A stretch of 64,000 nucleotides of DNA from Isoetes taiwanensis. Taxonomy: Eukaryota > Streptophyta > Lycopodiopsida > Isoetales > Isoetaceae. Position numbers and translations under genes: made by a program. Every line of letters begins with the position of its first letter. Positions within the stretch are counted from its first letter, which is position 1. The notes under the pieces are model-generated. The model did no database searches. It had not been told where the DNA came from and saw only the letters and a list, made by a program, of their open reading frames with translations. Shown piece after piece: positions 36,791 to 49,698 of the stretch. The DNA lies in the NCBI GenBank assembly GCA_021234155.1, contig JAJEKV010000055.1, positions 913,090 to 977,089 of the forward strand, in the 5' to 3' direction.

Positions 36791-38503
36791 GCAAGTGATC
36801 CCTTCCCAGGCACAGGGGAAGAGGGCATCACAGATCCAGTTTCCAAAGGGGGCATGCTTGATGTTGCACGTTGGCGGCTTTATGACGACGTCGACATGTC
36901 CTCAATTGATATGAAGCCTCCCGTTGCAGGTAAGACAAAGCAAGGTCTGTGCAAGTCTGTATCTTATGTGTTGTTGAAGTCTTCATAGGAGTTTTATGGA
37001 GGGAATTTAGACACTGTATGTTAAGGTCGTTTGTGTCATCTTTGTTGGAGTTGCCATAGAATTTGTGGAAGGAATTTAGATACTGTATCTTAAGCTCTAT
37101 TATGTTCTCTTTGTTGGAGCTGCACACGGTTTCCAGAATTGAAAGGTAAGATGTTAAAGAGGCAGGCTAGGAAAGGTGAGGAAAGATTGGGGTTAATTCG
37201 TATGCTGGCAGCATAGATGAACTATTGGATGTGTTCATTGCAATGCCTGTGGCATGTTTTAACTCTTCACGGAAAAGGAAGCTGTCATTTTTTGCATGTG
37301 TTGTCATTGTTTGCAGACATCTTATGGTGATCTGAAGCTGTTGAGGTAACATTTGTAGCCCATTGCAATTCCATGAACATCATGCATTGAACGTCACAAT
37401 ACAGTAAGGCCTTCTTTCCAAGTGTTGCAATGGAGTATGGTAAAAATCCTGACAGCCCCATAAGGTTATAAGAGGAGGCATTATAGGAAACATTTCATGT
37501 TTTGGGATCATGGCTTCATATTATGAATGCCAGAAATATATTTAGGTAAGTTGCAGTTGTCATCAGATAAGCAGGTTGAATTGAGGTCCAATTTCTGTAA
37601 ATAGGAACTTTGAGCATGCATTAATTGTCACAATACAGTAAGGGCTTCTTTGCATGCGCTGCGATGAAGTGTGGTAAAAAACCTCACATGCCCATTGTGC
37701 ATATTTAAGAGTGGATGGTGTTTCATACACACACGGAGTTATTTCATTACGTAGTAAACTTGTTGTACAAAAAATGTGCAGCTTTCAGGTTCTCCTATTA
37801 TGGGATGGGGTGGAGACCGTTGCTTTGGATTTCAAGCTTTCGTGTGTTGGTTATGTCTCTTTGTAGTTTGTGGTTGTCCCTGCGTTCACACTAAGAAGTC
37901 GTACAACAAATTAAGTCGTGGCAACATAGGACATTCTCTGTAGTCTGTATGTCTGTGTTCATATTCACACTAAGTGTTTATTTCTAGTGTGCGTGATGAA
38001 GGCGTACATGATGTAAATATACTGTAGTTGAGATGCATGGAGCATGGTAGGCACTTATGAATTTAGTTCATCTTAGATGTTTCAACAAGCAGGATCTGCC
38101 TATTGTGGCAGGGGTTCAATTCCCCTTAGTTATGTCATTATTTCTGGCTGACTTGTACATGGACTGCAGCCAATGGCTCGAAAATCTTATGGTGAGGTGG
38201 AAATGAATTCATTGGACGGCCTGCAATGCATTAAAAGGAATAACCTGTGGAATATTACATTGATCAATGGTTAAGAATGAGCGATAAGAAAGAATGAGCG
38301 ATAATAGTATCATCATTCTCGTGAAACGACAAAGGTTGAACTAGAAAATCTTCATAAAAAGAAAAACACTGAAGAACATGACAAGCGCCAGCGCCGAAGG
38401 ATGCAAAAGGCATAACCGCCCGACTCCATGGCCGTGGAAGCATAGGCGCCGACACGATCCATCGTGAAAGCTCCATCGTGTCCAACTAGAAAAAGTTCAC
38501 GGA
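36791..38503. repeat. Intergenic DNA with local tandem duplications
   Basis: Two duplications are visible. A 69-bp unit repeats from 37002 and 37071 (GGAATTTAGAC/TACTGTAT...TTTGTTGGAG). A looser one of about 234 bp repeats GTCACAATACAGTAAGG at about 37394 and 37628 with similar flanks. The rest is AT-rich. No gene is recognised. Confidence 0.55.
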
Positions 38504-38606
38504 TAGGGGAATGGAGGTTGGGGCCTCTATGGGGTCCCGCGACTGGCGTTAGTCGGGAGCGGATCACCTGAAAACCGGAATGGAGGCCCCAACCTCCATT
38601 CCCCTA
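38504..38606. repeat. Perfect 24-bp foldback with nested inner stem
   Basis: The arm at 38504-38527 (TAGGGGAATGGAGGTTGG then GGCCTC) is exactly the reverse complement of 38583-38606. The 55-bp loop contains a second, imperfect stem (CCCGCGACT against AGTCGGGAG). An upstream GC-rich stretch (38395-38480) has its own short inverted repeat around CCATCGTG. Candidate foldback transposon end, MITE remnant or small-RNA precursor. Confidence 0.75.
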
Positions 38607-39438
38607 CAACATAGAAGTTCGAGACGTTTTCTTTCCTTTCTGCAGATCCAAGAAATTTACAGAGCATTTGCCTAATAGACTTACAACATTCTTACAAGAT
38701 CCGACAAGGTTTTACAAAGTTTTTTTGTTTTCGACCCTTGAAGAGATCTGCTACCTGTGCAGAAGTAAACTACATGCAAACTAGGTCAAAAAGCAGGCGT
38801 TGGGCCGAAGAACAAGGCCATGGCAAGCATTTCTTCTGAAGAATTGGGCATTGGATCGAAAACAGAGGAAGAACATGCCTATAGCGAGGCAACGATGGCA
38901 AGCACATGAAGAACTGCCGATCTGTGAAGAATTGGCGATGGCAAGCACTCCAGTCTAAGAACTACTGGCAATCTAGAAAGAACTGGCGGCGACTATAAAC
39001 CTAAAACAAAACCTAAGGAAGCCCTAACCTGCACAGCCAGTCAGTCAGAATGCATGAATCCAAGTTCCATTCCTCGTTATTGGCTCATGCTACACATCGG
39101 CACCAAAATGCACGCCACTAAAAATAAACAGACCCAACTTCTATATTGTATGGGGCCGATAACCGCTCCTGACTGCCGCCAATTGCAGGGCCCACCATCC
39201 ACACCTTAGTTGGTCCCATATAAACCAATTCCAGTAATGCATTTAGGTCTTTGCAATTCAGTGATAAAAAAAGGGAGGAAAAAAACTTGATAGTTTAAAT
39301 CCTTAATAGATAGCACCTACGAAGGAATAACGCATGAAGCACGTATTTGATTCCGATAGCAAGGGAAAAAATTGCTTCGGATGCCAAGCTCTAATAGCTA
39401 CACATGGGCTAATTGACTACGGCTGGACCAAGCTTTTA
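38607..39438. other. Intergenic, nothing recognised
   Basis: Simple AT-rich sequence with short direct repeats of GAAGAA(T/C)TGGC type at 38838-38985. No supported gene. Confidence 0.4.
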
Positions 39439-40679
39439 CTATGTCCTGCCTCTTCTTGTTTCATCAAGCTCATCTATAAAATATGAACTGATGACCCAAA
39501 CGTCCTTGTCAGAATGGAAGAATCCCAAAACTCCGACGTTGTAGGTTAGCTTTCCTTCACTACTCCACTTGTCTGTGAGAAACTTGACCAAGAAGAGTAA
39601 ATCCACTCCTTTGGCTTTTATCTCCTTGGTATCGTTTTTATGGTTTGACTTCTGTCAAGGCTAGACTTGGCACCAGTGATTGCCAACACTTGTAATGGAT
39701 CACTCAACTCAGGGAATATATTCTTTAGTAAAAACCGCCATCTGATGCACATTAGAGCCCACCTGCATCAAGCACGTCCAAGAGTGAGGTTCAAACAAAC
39801 TCTTGTAAACAATAAATTATCAGACAAGTTATGCTCACCCGCCTCTTGCATTGCGTTCCCATCTCCAGCTACTTACAAGATCAGGCCAAAGTGAAAAGTT
39901 GTCTATGGGCTGCCCTTTCACTGCCTCCATGACCTGTTCTATAGCTTGTCAGCAATCATTGATGTTTGCAATCCTCTGTTTTATTAAGGTATCCAGCTTT
40001 TACAGTTATTCTTAAATAAGACCAACTTCATTTCAAACTAGTTATCTTGTATTGCCAGGAATGACAATTAGTCTTATACTGCAAGGCAAAAGACTGGTAA
40101 CCTCATCCGTATTTATAACGCACGTATTGTAAACAACTTCCCTCAAGTCCTTCTCATTTCCCGACTTTACCTAGACAAATCAGCATTCCCAGGCTTATAA
40201 ATATCTTAAACACTGCATAAAAAGGATATGAATTCCCCCACGATTACCTTCACTCCAACTCCTAAAATATCACCAGATTTAGTCTCGTAAACTTCAGTGG
40301 CATTGGCAGGTAAAAATAACTGTGCAACAGATCTTGGCATTACTAACTGCTCAAAATACAATGAACTTAATGAAACATACCAGTTCAACAAACATGTTCG
40401 AGGATTGTGATCCAGGCATGGTGGCATTTGCAAATGAGATGTCTCCATCTTGGGGATTAATTTTGAAGTAATGAATAGCCCCTTGGTAAACACCCCCAAG
40501 GTCTCCATCAACTTCAAGTCGTCGATGTACCTAAAGCATGGAACGTTAGCTCCCATCTATATTACATTGGCAGTGCAAAAATCTTTAATATTGCATGAAC
40601 ATACCTTAGTATTGACCAGAAATTCAACTTGAAAGGTCGCTAACTGTTTAAGTGGGTTGGCATTTGGGTCCACTTGTAC
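39439..40679 (-). CDS. Cluster of phase-matched exons, unknown protein
   Basis: Minus strand. Four exons with AG/GT borders join without breaking frame: 40679-40605 (VQVDPNANPLKQLATFQVEF...), 40530-40381 ('EVDGDLGGVYQGAIHYFKIN', 'SFANATMPGSQ'), 40346-40248 (LVMPRSVAQLFLPANATEVY) and 40170-40102 (VKSGNEKDLREVVYNTCVIN). All are in phase 0. If the last is not spliced it stops at 40042. Further exon-like blocks are 39944-39877 (IEQVMEAVKGQPIDNFSLW, GTAAGT donor) and 39651-39439 ('KGVDLLFLVKFLTDKWSSEG', 'YNVGVLGFFHSDKDVWVIS', stop TAG). How these last two connect is unresolved. The first exon has a proper acceptor, so an upstream exon should exist. It could be the downstream part of the coiled-coil gene, because exon 12 of that gene also ends in phase 0. 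No known domain is recognised. Confidence 0.5.
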
Positions 40680-41480
40680 CTGGAACGAAAAAACTGAGCT
40701 GTATAGACCCATTTTCAGTTTTATTTTCATTCTTATTTTTATTTCTTTTGCAAATATCTAAGAGGACATCTGAATTTTGACAACAGAATCTCCAAGCTCT
40801 GCAGTTTGTATTCAACAAATACAAATATGGAGATAAAAAAACTGGGGATCATGAGCAATGAATATACATTGACCTCATCCTTTAGCTTGGCTCTATGGGG
40901 TTAATCCACATAGTTGTGCTTGATTGCCTGTTACAATTTTGCACCAGATGTCTAGAGGTAAGATTACAGGGCTATCATTTGCTTGTAGTCAGTTTTGGTA
41001 GCATGTCATGAAACAACTTTTTGGGGCATACACAGATATGATTTTGATGGAGCTGTCCTTACCGAGATATGAGATACGGCTGCTTAGTAATCAAGTTCAA
41101 TTGAACTGACCTATTGACTCAAGCTGGTTGTTCCAGTTTTACCATTGGGCATTTATGGCATTGTAAAATTATAGAGAGAAAAGTTGATCATCCTCTGCAT
41201 AGGCTTTATTGCACCCATGTCCATGCAATTGACTCGTATCTGGAGTAGAGCTATGCACTATACACGATAGCAATTAACCATGATAGTAGACTTGCATGGA
41301 AACCCGTGCCCATTCTAAGCATGCACCATGAACATGAACATGAAATTGACATTAATTAATATTTCTAATGGCAATACACATCCATGGAATATCCAAAGAA
41401 AAGGTTGTAAGAAGCAGTCATAATAAAATGCCAGGTTGTTGTAAACAACTCGTGAACCCATGGAGAAGCCACAAGAGTCT
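40680..41480. other. Intron or intergenic gap between two minus-strand exon sets
   Basis: No convincing exon. If the downstream exon cluster belongs to the coiled-coil gene, this is its intron; otherwise it is the intergenic spacer. Confidence 0.35.
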
Positions 41481-44400
41481 CTATTCTATTGATAACAATG
41501 TTTTCCCCTCTGACCTCTGCTCCCCGTTTCTCCCCTAATTCTGGGTAGGCATAGCCAGCATAAGAAAGATACAAACATTAGCGGACAAGATGCAAATATT
41601 AGCTCACAAAATTGTCTTATCAGAACTATAATGACTTCTAATGAAAAAGTTCAGTAACTTACGGTTTTAGATGGCAACCCGGAGAGACAGCTTATAACCT
41701 GCAACCCAACATCATCACAATCTAAGCTAAATTAGGAGAAGCAGAACCTAGCTCAACAATAATAAATACCATCCTCTAAAAAAATTTAAGGCATTGTAAA
41801 TAATTGTCTAGTGCTGAAATCTCTTGTGCAAAATAGTTTAGAAGAGAACATAGCAGAACTTTAAAAGTGATATCAGCTGTACTTACCCTTCGGGCAGCTG
41901 CCATTCGCCTTGCTTTTTCATCATGATTGTCCAAATCATATCCTTAAAAGAAACGAAGAGCAATGATAAGGACAAAGATTTTGCTCAATCCACAAACAAT
42001 GACAATACATAGTTCAAATACTATTCTGATAGTACATAATTGCTCTAATACCTCCAAGTCTGATGATCTCTTTTTTGAGCATTTCACAAACACCTGGCTG
42101 GGCTTGCTTGAAATCTTCAGCCTCTTTAATCACTCTAGCTAGCATTTTTAACTCTTCTCCTACAAACTTGTGTAACCTTATAATTCTATCTTGGATAAAT
42201 CCTATTTTTTCAATCATCTCGCCTTCTAGTTGTGCACCTATATCAAGCATTTCAATTCCTTTGGGAAATGCCTGCCTGGCATTTTCATATCTTCCAGTTT
42301 TCACGGATATAAATGCTTCCCTCGTATTTTCTTCCACGATGTCAATCAAATGAACAAGCTTAGCAAGAGCTGAAGGTAGAGTTTTACTGGACTCATTCCT
42401 CAACGAAATGACCTCATCTTTTAGTTTGTCAATTCCCTGTATAATCAATGCTTCTCGTGCATCTTCCTTTAGTTCTTTGTAATGCTCGTACAATGAACAT
42501 AATACTGAAGCCAAATGCTTCTTAAGTTCGTCTCTTACTTTAAAGCTCTCACTTTCAGCTTTAGATTTCTCATTTTCAAGGGTTTTCAATTTTGAAAGGG
42601 CATCAGCTTTCTCAGTTTCCATAACTTTTAGCTTATTCAGTAGATCATCTCTCTGCTTGTTCAATGATGCAACTACTGTAAACTTGTCACGTTCAAGTTC
42701 ATCTCTTTGCTTCATTAACTGAGAAATTCTTTCGGTTTCAGATATTTTTCTATTTTCAACTTCCTTCTTTTCATTTTCAATTATTTGCAGCTTATTAAGA
42801 ATGGCTTCTCGTTGTTTCCTGAGGTCCTCATTTTCTGATGTCTTTTTCCTTTCCATGTCATTCTTCTGATGTTCCAATTCCTCAAGTTTACTAACTGTCT
42901 TATTCCTATGCTCCCTAATAGCTTCAGCTTTTGAGACGAGATGCTGCATTTCTTCTGACATCATGCTTAATTTAATCAAACCTAGTTTCACATTCTGTAT
43001 ATTGCCTGTGTAAGAATCTTTGGATTCATTTAAAACATCAGCAAACACATTCTTCAGCTTTTCCATATTTTGATGTTGGGAAATGCAGTGAATATTTGCT
43101 TCTTCAAGCATCTGTTCAAGACGAGTTTTTTCTCCTTTAAGAGCTTTGATTTGTTTTCCTAAATTAGACACCACGTCCTCGGACTTGCCAGAACCTTTAC
43201 TATCAACACATGTATTTTCATCATTGAACGAGGTTCCCAAGTTGCCCACTAAAGTCTGCAAACGCTGAAGCTCAATTTCCACTTGTTCTTTTTCCTTCTC
43301 CAATTTTAAGTTACTTCTAATCAGACTATCTTTCTCCCCTTTTAGTTTCTCGAGTCCTTTCATAATCTGCTGTACATCCCAGGAATACTGGTTTCCTTTA
43401 GAGGCTTTTCCAGTTGTCAAAGGTTGCATGTTTTCAATATTCAGGAACTGCTGAATACCATCAAATGTATTTACAAGAGACTGATTAGTCGACCTAAGAT
43501 CCTGGATTGAAGCTTCTAAATTCTTCAGTGTGGATTCCTTTTCAGATATAATGGTTTCTTTTGAAGCCTTTTCTTTCTGAAGAGACTGCCATAAGAATAA
43601 TTGAAATAGAAATTAAAAATCATAATCATTATAATGCACATGATTTCCTAATTATGATAAATCACCTGAAGTTTTTGTTTTGTCTCTTCTAAGATGCGTT
43701 TCTGATCCGTCACCGCTGTGAGGACCTCCTCCATATCAGTGTTACTTATTGTTTTATCTGCCCTATCAAGCTTGACATTCTCTTTTGGATCAGATACTGC
43801 AGCTTTAATCTTTAACATTAATACTGAAGCAACATCTCTTTCCTCATTAAGCACCAAGATCTTTTGTTTGGCCACATCCATCTGAGCGTTAATTACCATC
43901 AGAGTTGAACAGTTACATGGCAAAAAGCAACAAAGTTCAGTCGCACCTCAGACAAAAGAATCTTAAAAGCTGATTCAATTCTTTCCAATGTCATATGAGG
44001 CTTGCTTTGGGAAGAGTCTGCTGAACGTCCAGCAATTAACTTTCCTGAAATTGGAGACTGGGACAGCAATGCATCTATTGCATTAAGCTTCTCAGTTACC
44101 GCTTCAAGGGACTTCATTGTCGACTGCCACATAAAAATAAATTAGGAAATAAATTTTTCTCGTGGTCTCATGAGGTCATGTTAACAGCAGAAAGGCTTGA
44201 TTACAAATCAAAATTACTCACTACAACTGATGCTCGACTATGAGAAGCTTCGAGAACTTGTTTCTTCAGGGACTGCAATTCCTTGTTCAATGCACCAACC
44301 ATTTCCTCTTGAAACTTGACTTTGGACACCTGAAAATCAAACAGGGCTAAGATAGATTTATGAGGGCTCCATAGACGAATGTATAGTCCATTTATATACT

Positions 44401-47400
44401 GGACAACTAGCACATGCTTATCTATGTGATTGGTAATGATTATCTTACATGCATTGGATCATGTGATGGACCCGGGCATTACAAACAGAATCTGCATTCA
44501 GAAGTGCAGTGTGAACAGGCTTGTTGTGATAGACAAGGTCACTTCTCAAAAACAGACTGATATGCAAAACTTATGCTGCACATATGGACACGGCTTTTAC
44601 CTAGTTAGCAAATGAGCTCGAAGAAAGCAAATGATTTATCTGCTTTAATGAACATCTAGAACTTAGGAGCTTTATAATCATTACCAACTGGGTATTTGTC
44701 ACACGCAGACAGAGTATGCTGGCAATAATTTTCTTAACCAATTCTCCTGTCCTTAGAGAATTGTCCTGAACACCTCCCTGATTGTTTAACTTCATCTTCT
44801 CAAACCAGAACTTCTCAAAAACACCACTACTGATTACATCTTGAAATTCTTTTCCCCATATTTTTCCAGGTTCCTCGAAGTAACCAAATAGATGGGAGTT
44901 CTCCAGAGGTTCTTCAGTGCTTCCATAAACTTCTCTCATTTGATTGTGCAGAAGTTCTAACCTCAAATTAGAACTTTCAAGGTCATCCTTCAGAAAGTTA
45001 ATCTGTTAACCAAGACCTAATTAGCAAAACAGATAGATTCACAACAATAATCAATTTACAAGTGGGCATGGAAAAGAAACTACCTGCTTCTTGCTGTCTT
45101 CAGTTGTTAGAAGTAATTTTCTCTGCAAATAATTAGCTTGTGCTTGTAGGTAGTCTAATTCCTTATCAAACGTCTGCAGTATGAGTACACAATTTAACCA
45201 TCATCGCTAAATGGCTAAAAGCTATTATATTCAAAACTTGAGAAAACAATATATTATGCTTTGGACAACAAACAACCATCCCTCTGCTCCAACTAGCAGA
45301 TTTGAAATCATAATTTCTTTGAGCTCTTGAAAAGCAGCTTATTTAGCATTACTTGAGTCTTTCTTTTAACTCTATATCGGTCCTTTAACGAGCTAGTAGA
45401 AGTATTCTCAAGATGTAAATATCATGCTAATTTCACATGAAACCCATAATTTTACTGGTCTTTATGGTCGTAAAGACCATCTGAGCTGTTGTTTCAACCA
45501 GCCATTGCCCCAATTTATATCACTCTCATTGCTTAGCATGCTACAAACCATCTAACCTTTGCATGTAACATATGTGGTGTATCAAGCTCTAAAAAGCTTG
45601 TTTCCAGGAATATTTTAAGACCATTACCATTGAAATTATTAGAAACTGAGGATATGTTCCAGCACCAAGTGCAGAATCCCCAGTTTGCAAGCCAAGTGCT
45701 CTACTACTGAGCTATTGTGTCCTTGTTCCTATCCCCTTAATGGGCACATCACCTGATCCCTTTCCATCCTCATCTGTTCGCTACATCCTGCACCCTCCAC
45801 TAACACCAAGACAAGACACCCCTCTGCTTTGGTACTATGTTAAAATCCTGCTAAAGTGCAGGATCATATCTAGTGCTATAAAAGTTCATCACTGTTGCAG
45901 CTTGTAAAAATGGATCTGACTAAAAAAAGAGAGATGCAACAAAGAAGTAAAAGAAGGGACACCACACAAAGAAGAGGGTTCAATTTATTTAGCTTCTACC
46001 AGGATAGATGACATGTAGCTAATGAATTAACACGGTGGTGTAGATATCATCATGATAAGCGCTGGTGTAGATAATAATCGCTGGTGTAGATATTATCAAG
46101 CCGTCAGAATATGCAAAAATGTTCACAGCTATCTGCCCTTGCCAAATGCTAAGTGGTTGGAAAATTACAGCTTTGATAGCTATAATAGTCCATAAATCCA
46201 GACTAAACTTGCTCCCTGTTCAAGTTCCTGTATGCTTGCATCAGTCTTGAATATAATGCAACAGCATAGGCATTTTGGCCAAGCTCACAATTATCTTTTC
46301 AACTCGCATGCAAGCCTTCTGATGATGTGTAATGCCTCTTATCCTGTCTTGAGAGTTAGCAAGTCTATGTCATTTTATCCATAACAAGACTCCTGCAAGT
46401 ATTTATCAAATTTTACAAATCCAGGCCATACTTTAGGACAACTTCATTTCTCTGCATCACCATCGAACTACAAGCTTACCAATACATTTAATTAAACAAG
46501 CAAACTGAAAGCTCTTTTCCTATTTCTCAATGACACAATTCAGACCATTCGCATAAAATCATTAATAGCATGGTGGCCACAAACTTTCTAATATGTTGCG
46601 CCTGATTAGTTTAGACACTGAAGGAAGGCAAAACCTACCTAGGAAAAAGCAAAAGCCTGGGGTGAGAAAGATTGTCCTTCTGTATGGTTTCTTAGGGCAC
46701 GCAACTTCCTTCTAATTTTAAATATTTTCTTAGTACCTTATGTGCATACTCCAGCTGGTCTTTCAACACTTTAATTTTTTTCCCTTGGCTTTCAATTAAG
46801 GCATCTTTTCCATGGATTGACGCGTCCAGTGCTGATATTCTGACTACAAAGCAACATGCTTTGATGAAACTGCCTTTATATTCAAAATAGAGCTTAAAAT
46901 CAAGAGAACAAACATACCGAAAATATCATATTTGCTCAAATTTGCCAGGCAGCTTAGGTATCAATTATTAATGTGGGTGAAGAATACCTGCACCTAAGCC
47001 GATGAATGGAATCTGAATCTTTTACAAGATCTGATTGGTGCTGCTTGTGTTCCAGATGCATTAACATTTCAGAGTTGCGCGCTACTTTCTTCCAATGTTC
47101 AACTGTGCCATCCTTTCCCCCAGCATAACTGTGTAAAAGTAAAAATGCAGGTTATGGCTGGCATTGATCCTCTACTCATGCATAAAAAATGAAAAAAATG
47201 CAAGCACCGCAGAGCTCCTCATGTAGCCACTTAAAGATCTATTAAAAGACATATTTGAACCAGCCCACATGTAGCCACTTAAAGATCTATTAAAAGACAT
47301 ATTTGAACCAGCCCAATCGGATAACGCTAAGCCCAATACCTGTAGATGCAGTGCAATTAAGACATTAAAGAATTGGCTCGAGAACGTACACAAGCAGTCC

Positions 47401-47825
47401 ACTTGCAAATGGTGAGCATGATGTACGTTTTGGAGATGGCTTCTTTTTAATCTTGCGGACAGGCCTGTTTTCTTTTCGGATATCTGGAAGGGAAGACTGC
47501 AGTAAAAAAGCTAAACATCAGCACGAGATCAAGAAAAAGAAAGAATGAAGCTAGCAGGTTTGCAAACAAACCGCAATGTTTCCCCAGATCCATTCGAACA
47601 AAAATGCAAAGCGAGCTTAGCTTTTTCTTTAGAGCCACTGACGAAAGACAAGAAAACAAAAATGCAGCAAATCAAGAACAAAGAGCTTACTTTGATTTGA
47701 GTCTTTGCCCATTCTTGGATTTCGCAACTGGTACGGCGGGTGAGGATATCAAAGTCTTCGGTATAAAATCCAAGGGAAGTGTACGCCCTCTTTCCTCCTG
47801 TAATTGGCCAATCAGTCTTCCTCAT
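41481..47825 (-). CDS. Large coiled-coil protein gene, 12-13 exons
   Basis: Minus strand. Exons that join in frame with GT-AG borders: 47825-47691, 47496-47390, 47128-46988, 46839-46737, 45173-45084, 45002-44685, 44329-44222, 44123-43947, 43881-43666, 43585-42052, 41942-41887, 41698-41663, and a possible last exon 41534-41481 ending in TAG. Total is 3,075 nt, giving about 1,024 residues. The start MRKTDWPITGGKRAYTSLGF is the first Met in the open frame. Residues 59-69 (RKIKKKPSPKR) are a basic, NLS-like patch. Residues ~110-190 and ~300-860 are heptad-rich coiled coil, with repeats such as 'KLKVMETEKADALSKLKTLE'. Residues ~210-290 ('FGYFEEPGKIWGKEFQDV') are non-coil. The C-terminus has KARRMAAARR. 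This looks like a structural or scaffold protein, such as a cytoskeletal, centriolar or nuclear one; I cannot name it. The C-terminal end is uncertain. Confidence 0.75.
45665..45724 (-). tRNA. tRNA-like remnant (possible SINE head) in an intron
   Basis: On the minus strand, TAGCTCAGTAGTAGAGCA matches the D-arm / internal A box of tRNAs, and CTTGGCTTGCAAAC resembles an anticodon arm with loop CTTGCAA (UGC). The acceptor and T arms are not convincing: there is no good GGTTCGAATCC box B. It is therefore a pseudo-tRNA or a tRNA-derived SINE fragment rather than a working gene. It lies in the 1.5-kb intron 46736-45174 of the coiled-coil gene. Confidence 0.35.
47221..47316. repeat. Perfect 48-bp tandem duplication
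   Basis: 47221-47268 and 47269-47316 are identical (start ATGTAGCCACTTAAAGATC). They lie in the second intron of the coiled-coil gene, so they do not affect the protein. Exact identity implies a recent event. Confidence 0.9.
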
Positions 47826-49506
47826 CTCGGGCTCCAGTGCTATCCAAATGCACAGAGGCTTCGAATTTGAAAACGAAAAAGAAAGTCAGAACCGTTCCAA
47901 TCCATGGACGGAGAATCCTCCGAGCAAGGAGAGAGAAACTAGGGTTTTGGAAGCAGATTTTTGGCTCCAAGGATCTGTATATAGATGGGAGAAGCTAAGA
48001 GGCGTGTACTTACTACGTAAGCTGGTGACGGGCGCTATAGTGGGTTCCAAAAAAGGATAAAATAAAATACGAATACATAAATATGCCATGGGCATGCACC
48101 CTATTATCGCACCTAATGTGCCAAACGTTTACCAAGTGTTTTGCCACCCTCGTGTTTTTACGGGTGAGATCGCCTATCCCAAGTTTTAGCAAGCAACCAC
48201 GTGGTGCTGTATCATTGCTTTTCTTGCATTTAAGGAAGATCATCGACTTTGCATCGGCAAATCTACATCAGTGCTGTATCATTGCTTTTCTTGCATTTGG
48301 GGAAGATCATCGACTTTGCATCGGCAAATCTACATCAGTGATCTTTCATGTTGATCAGACATTTTATTTGCAGCAGATTTGGCATCGGGTCTTGCCTCAG
48401 CAAATCAATCTTGTCAATTTGGGTTTTACCGGCATGGCCAAAAATCCTTTTGAAATTGTTTTTATAAATTATTTCTCTAAGGTTTTTGGAAGTTCAATGG
48501 ACAGGAAAAAATTTCGGTTTGCCAAATCGAAAATACGTTATTTGGTTTTTGGGATCCTTGATCGATAGATATGTGTTACGCACAAACCCACAACGTACTG
48601 CATGTGTGGGCTTCGATTTGGCACCAAACTTTTCAGCATGGATGCAGACATTACGTAGACTAGGTTTTTCACAATTTGTAGATCTTTATTTGCGTTGCCA
48701 GTCAACCGCCATTGCATATTACCTTCCAATCTCCGCCCTTGCATATTACCTTCCAATCTTTTTTTTCTTATGTTTTGATGACATGTAGTAGATGCTATAA
48801 ATTTGTCGGATTCAAAGGGCGTGACAAACTTCATGTCTTAATATATGGTTTTTTTTACAGAATTACAAATGGATTATGTGGACCTCCTAATAACTTGATG
48901 GATCATTACAGATGACCATCAGATGCATCATAGCTTAGTTGCTGATGTTATTCATCGAGGTAAGGTTTCCTTTTATAAACTCTGTATCACTCATGTGCTC
49001 TATGTTTTGGTTCATATTTCGGACATCTGATAGGATGTTGTAGATTTGCCGGATTCAGAGAGCTCAGCAGACGTCATTCTTAAGTCTATATGGTGCTTTC
49101 TTACAGAATTACAAATGGTATATCTTGAGCTTCTAAGAACTCAATGGAGCATCACACATGACCATCAGATGCATTCATCCATGTAAGGTTTCTTTTAGCT
49201 TTCTTGCTATGTAAACTGTGTTGGTTCATATTCTAGACACCTGATACAAACAATACAAGGACCTCAATCTCTATCTCTGGTATGCAGCAAAGATAAGCTA
49301 CATTTGAACTTTAGACTTCTTGGAGATTTGGCATTTGATAATAGGCAATCTAGATCTTGGCAAATTGATTGCTCCTGAAAAACAACTCTTGAGAAACAAG
49401 CTCTAAGTCTTGAGAAACAAGCCCTTGAAATGGTCTGAGCTTAAAAACTCCTTAGCTGGAGTTTAGTGTAGTGAGGTGAATAATTAGAGTTTATATGTCT
49501 TATTTG
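47826..49506. repeat. Upstream intergenic DNA with tandem duplications
   Basis: 47826-48060 is the probable promoter and 5' UTR side of the minus-strand coiled-coil gene. A 67-bp unit is duplicated at 48204-48270 and 48271-48337 (GTGCTGTATCATTGCTTTTC...). A block of about 230-245 bp repeats about 2.5 times between 48770 and 49260, with landmarks ACAGAATTACAAATGG, ATGACCATCAGATGCAT and GGTTCATATT. 48412-48545 resembles 58788-58920. No gene is recognised. Confidence 0.6.
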
Positions 49507-49632
49507 AAGAATAAGAATAAGAATAAGAATAAGAATAAGAATAAGAATAAGAATAAGAATAAGAATAAGAATAAGAATAAGAATAAGAATAAGAATAAGA
49601 ATAAGAATAAGAATAAGAATAAGAATAAGAAT
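49507..49632 (+). repeat. (AAGAAT)n microsatellite, 21 units
   Basis: 126 bp of perfect hexanucleotide repeat. It opens an artificial Asn-Lys frame that should not be taken for a gene. On its right it is bordered by TTTTTAGCGTCCACGGA, a motif also found beside another microsatellite at 57.46 kb. Confidence 0.97.
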
Positions 49633-49698
49633 AGGTTTTTAGCGTCCACGGAGACCAATTGGCCTATGGGACCCAAACCAAAAAGAGAGCAGCAAGCC

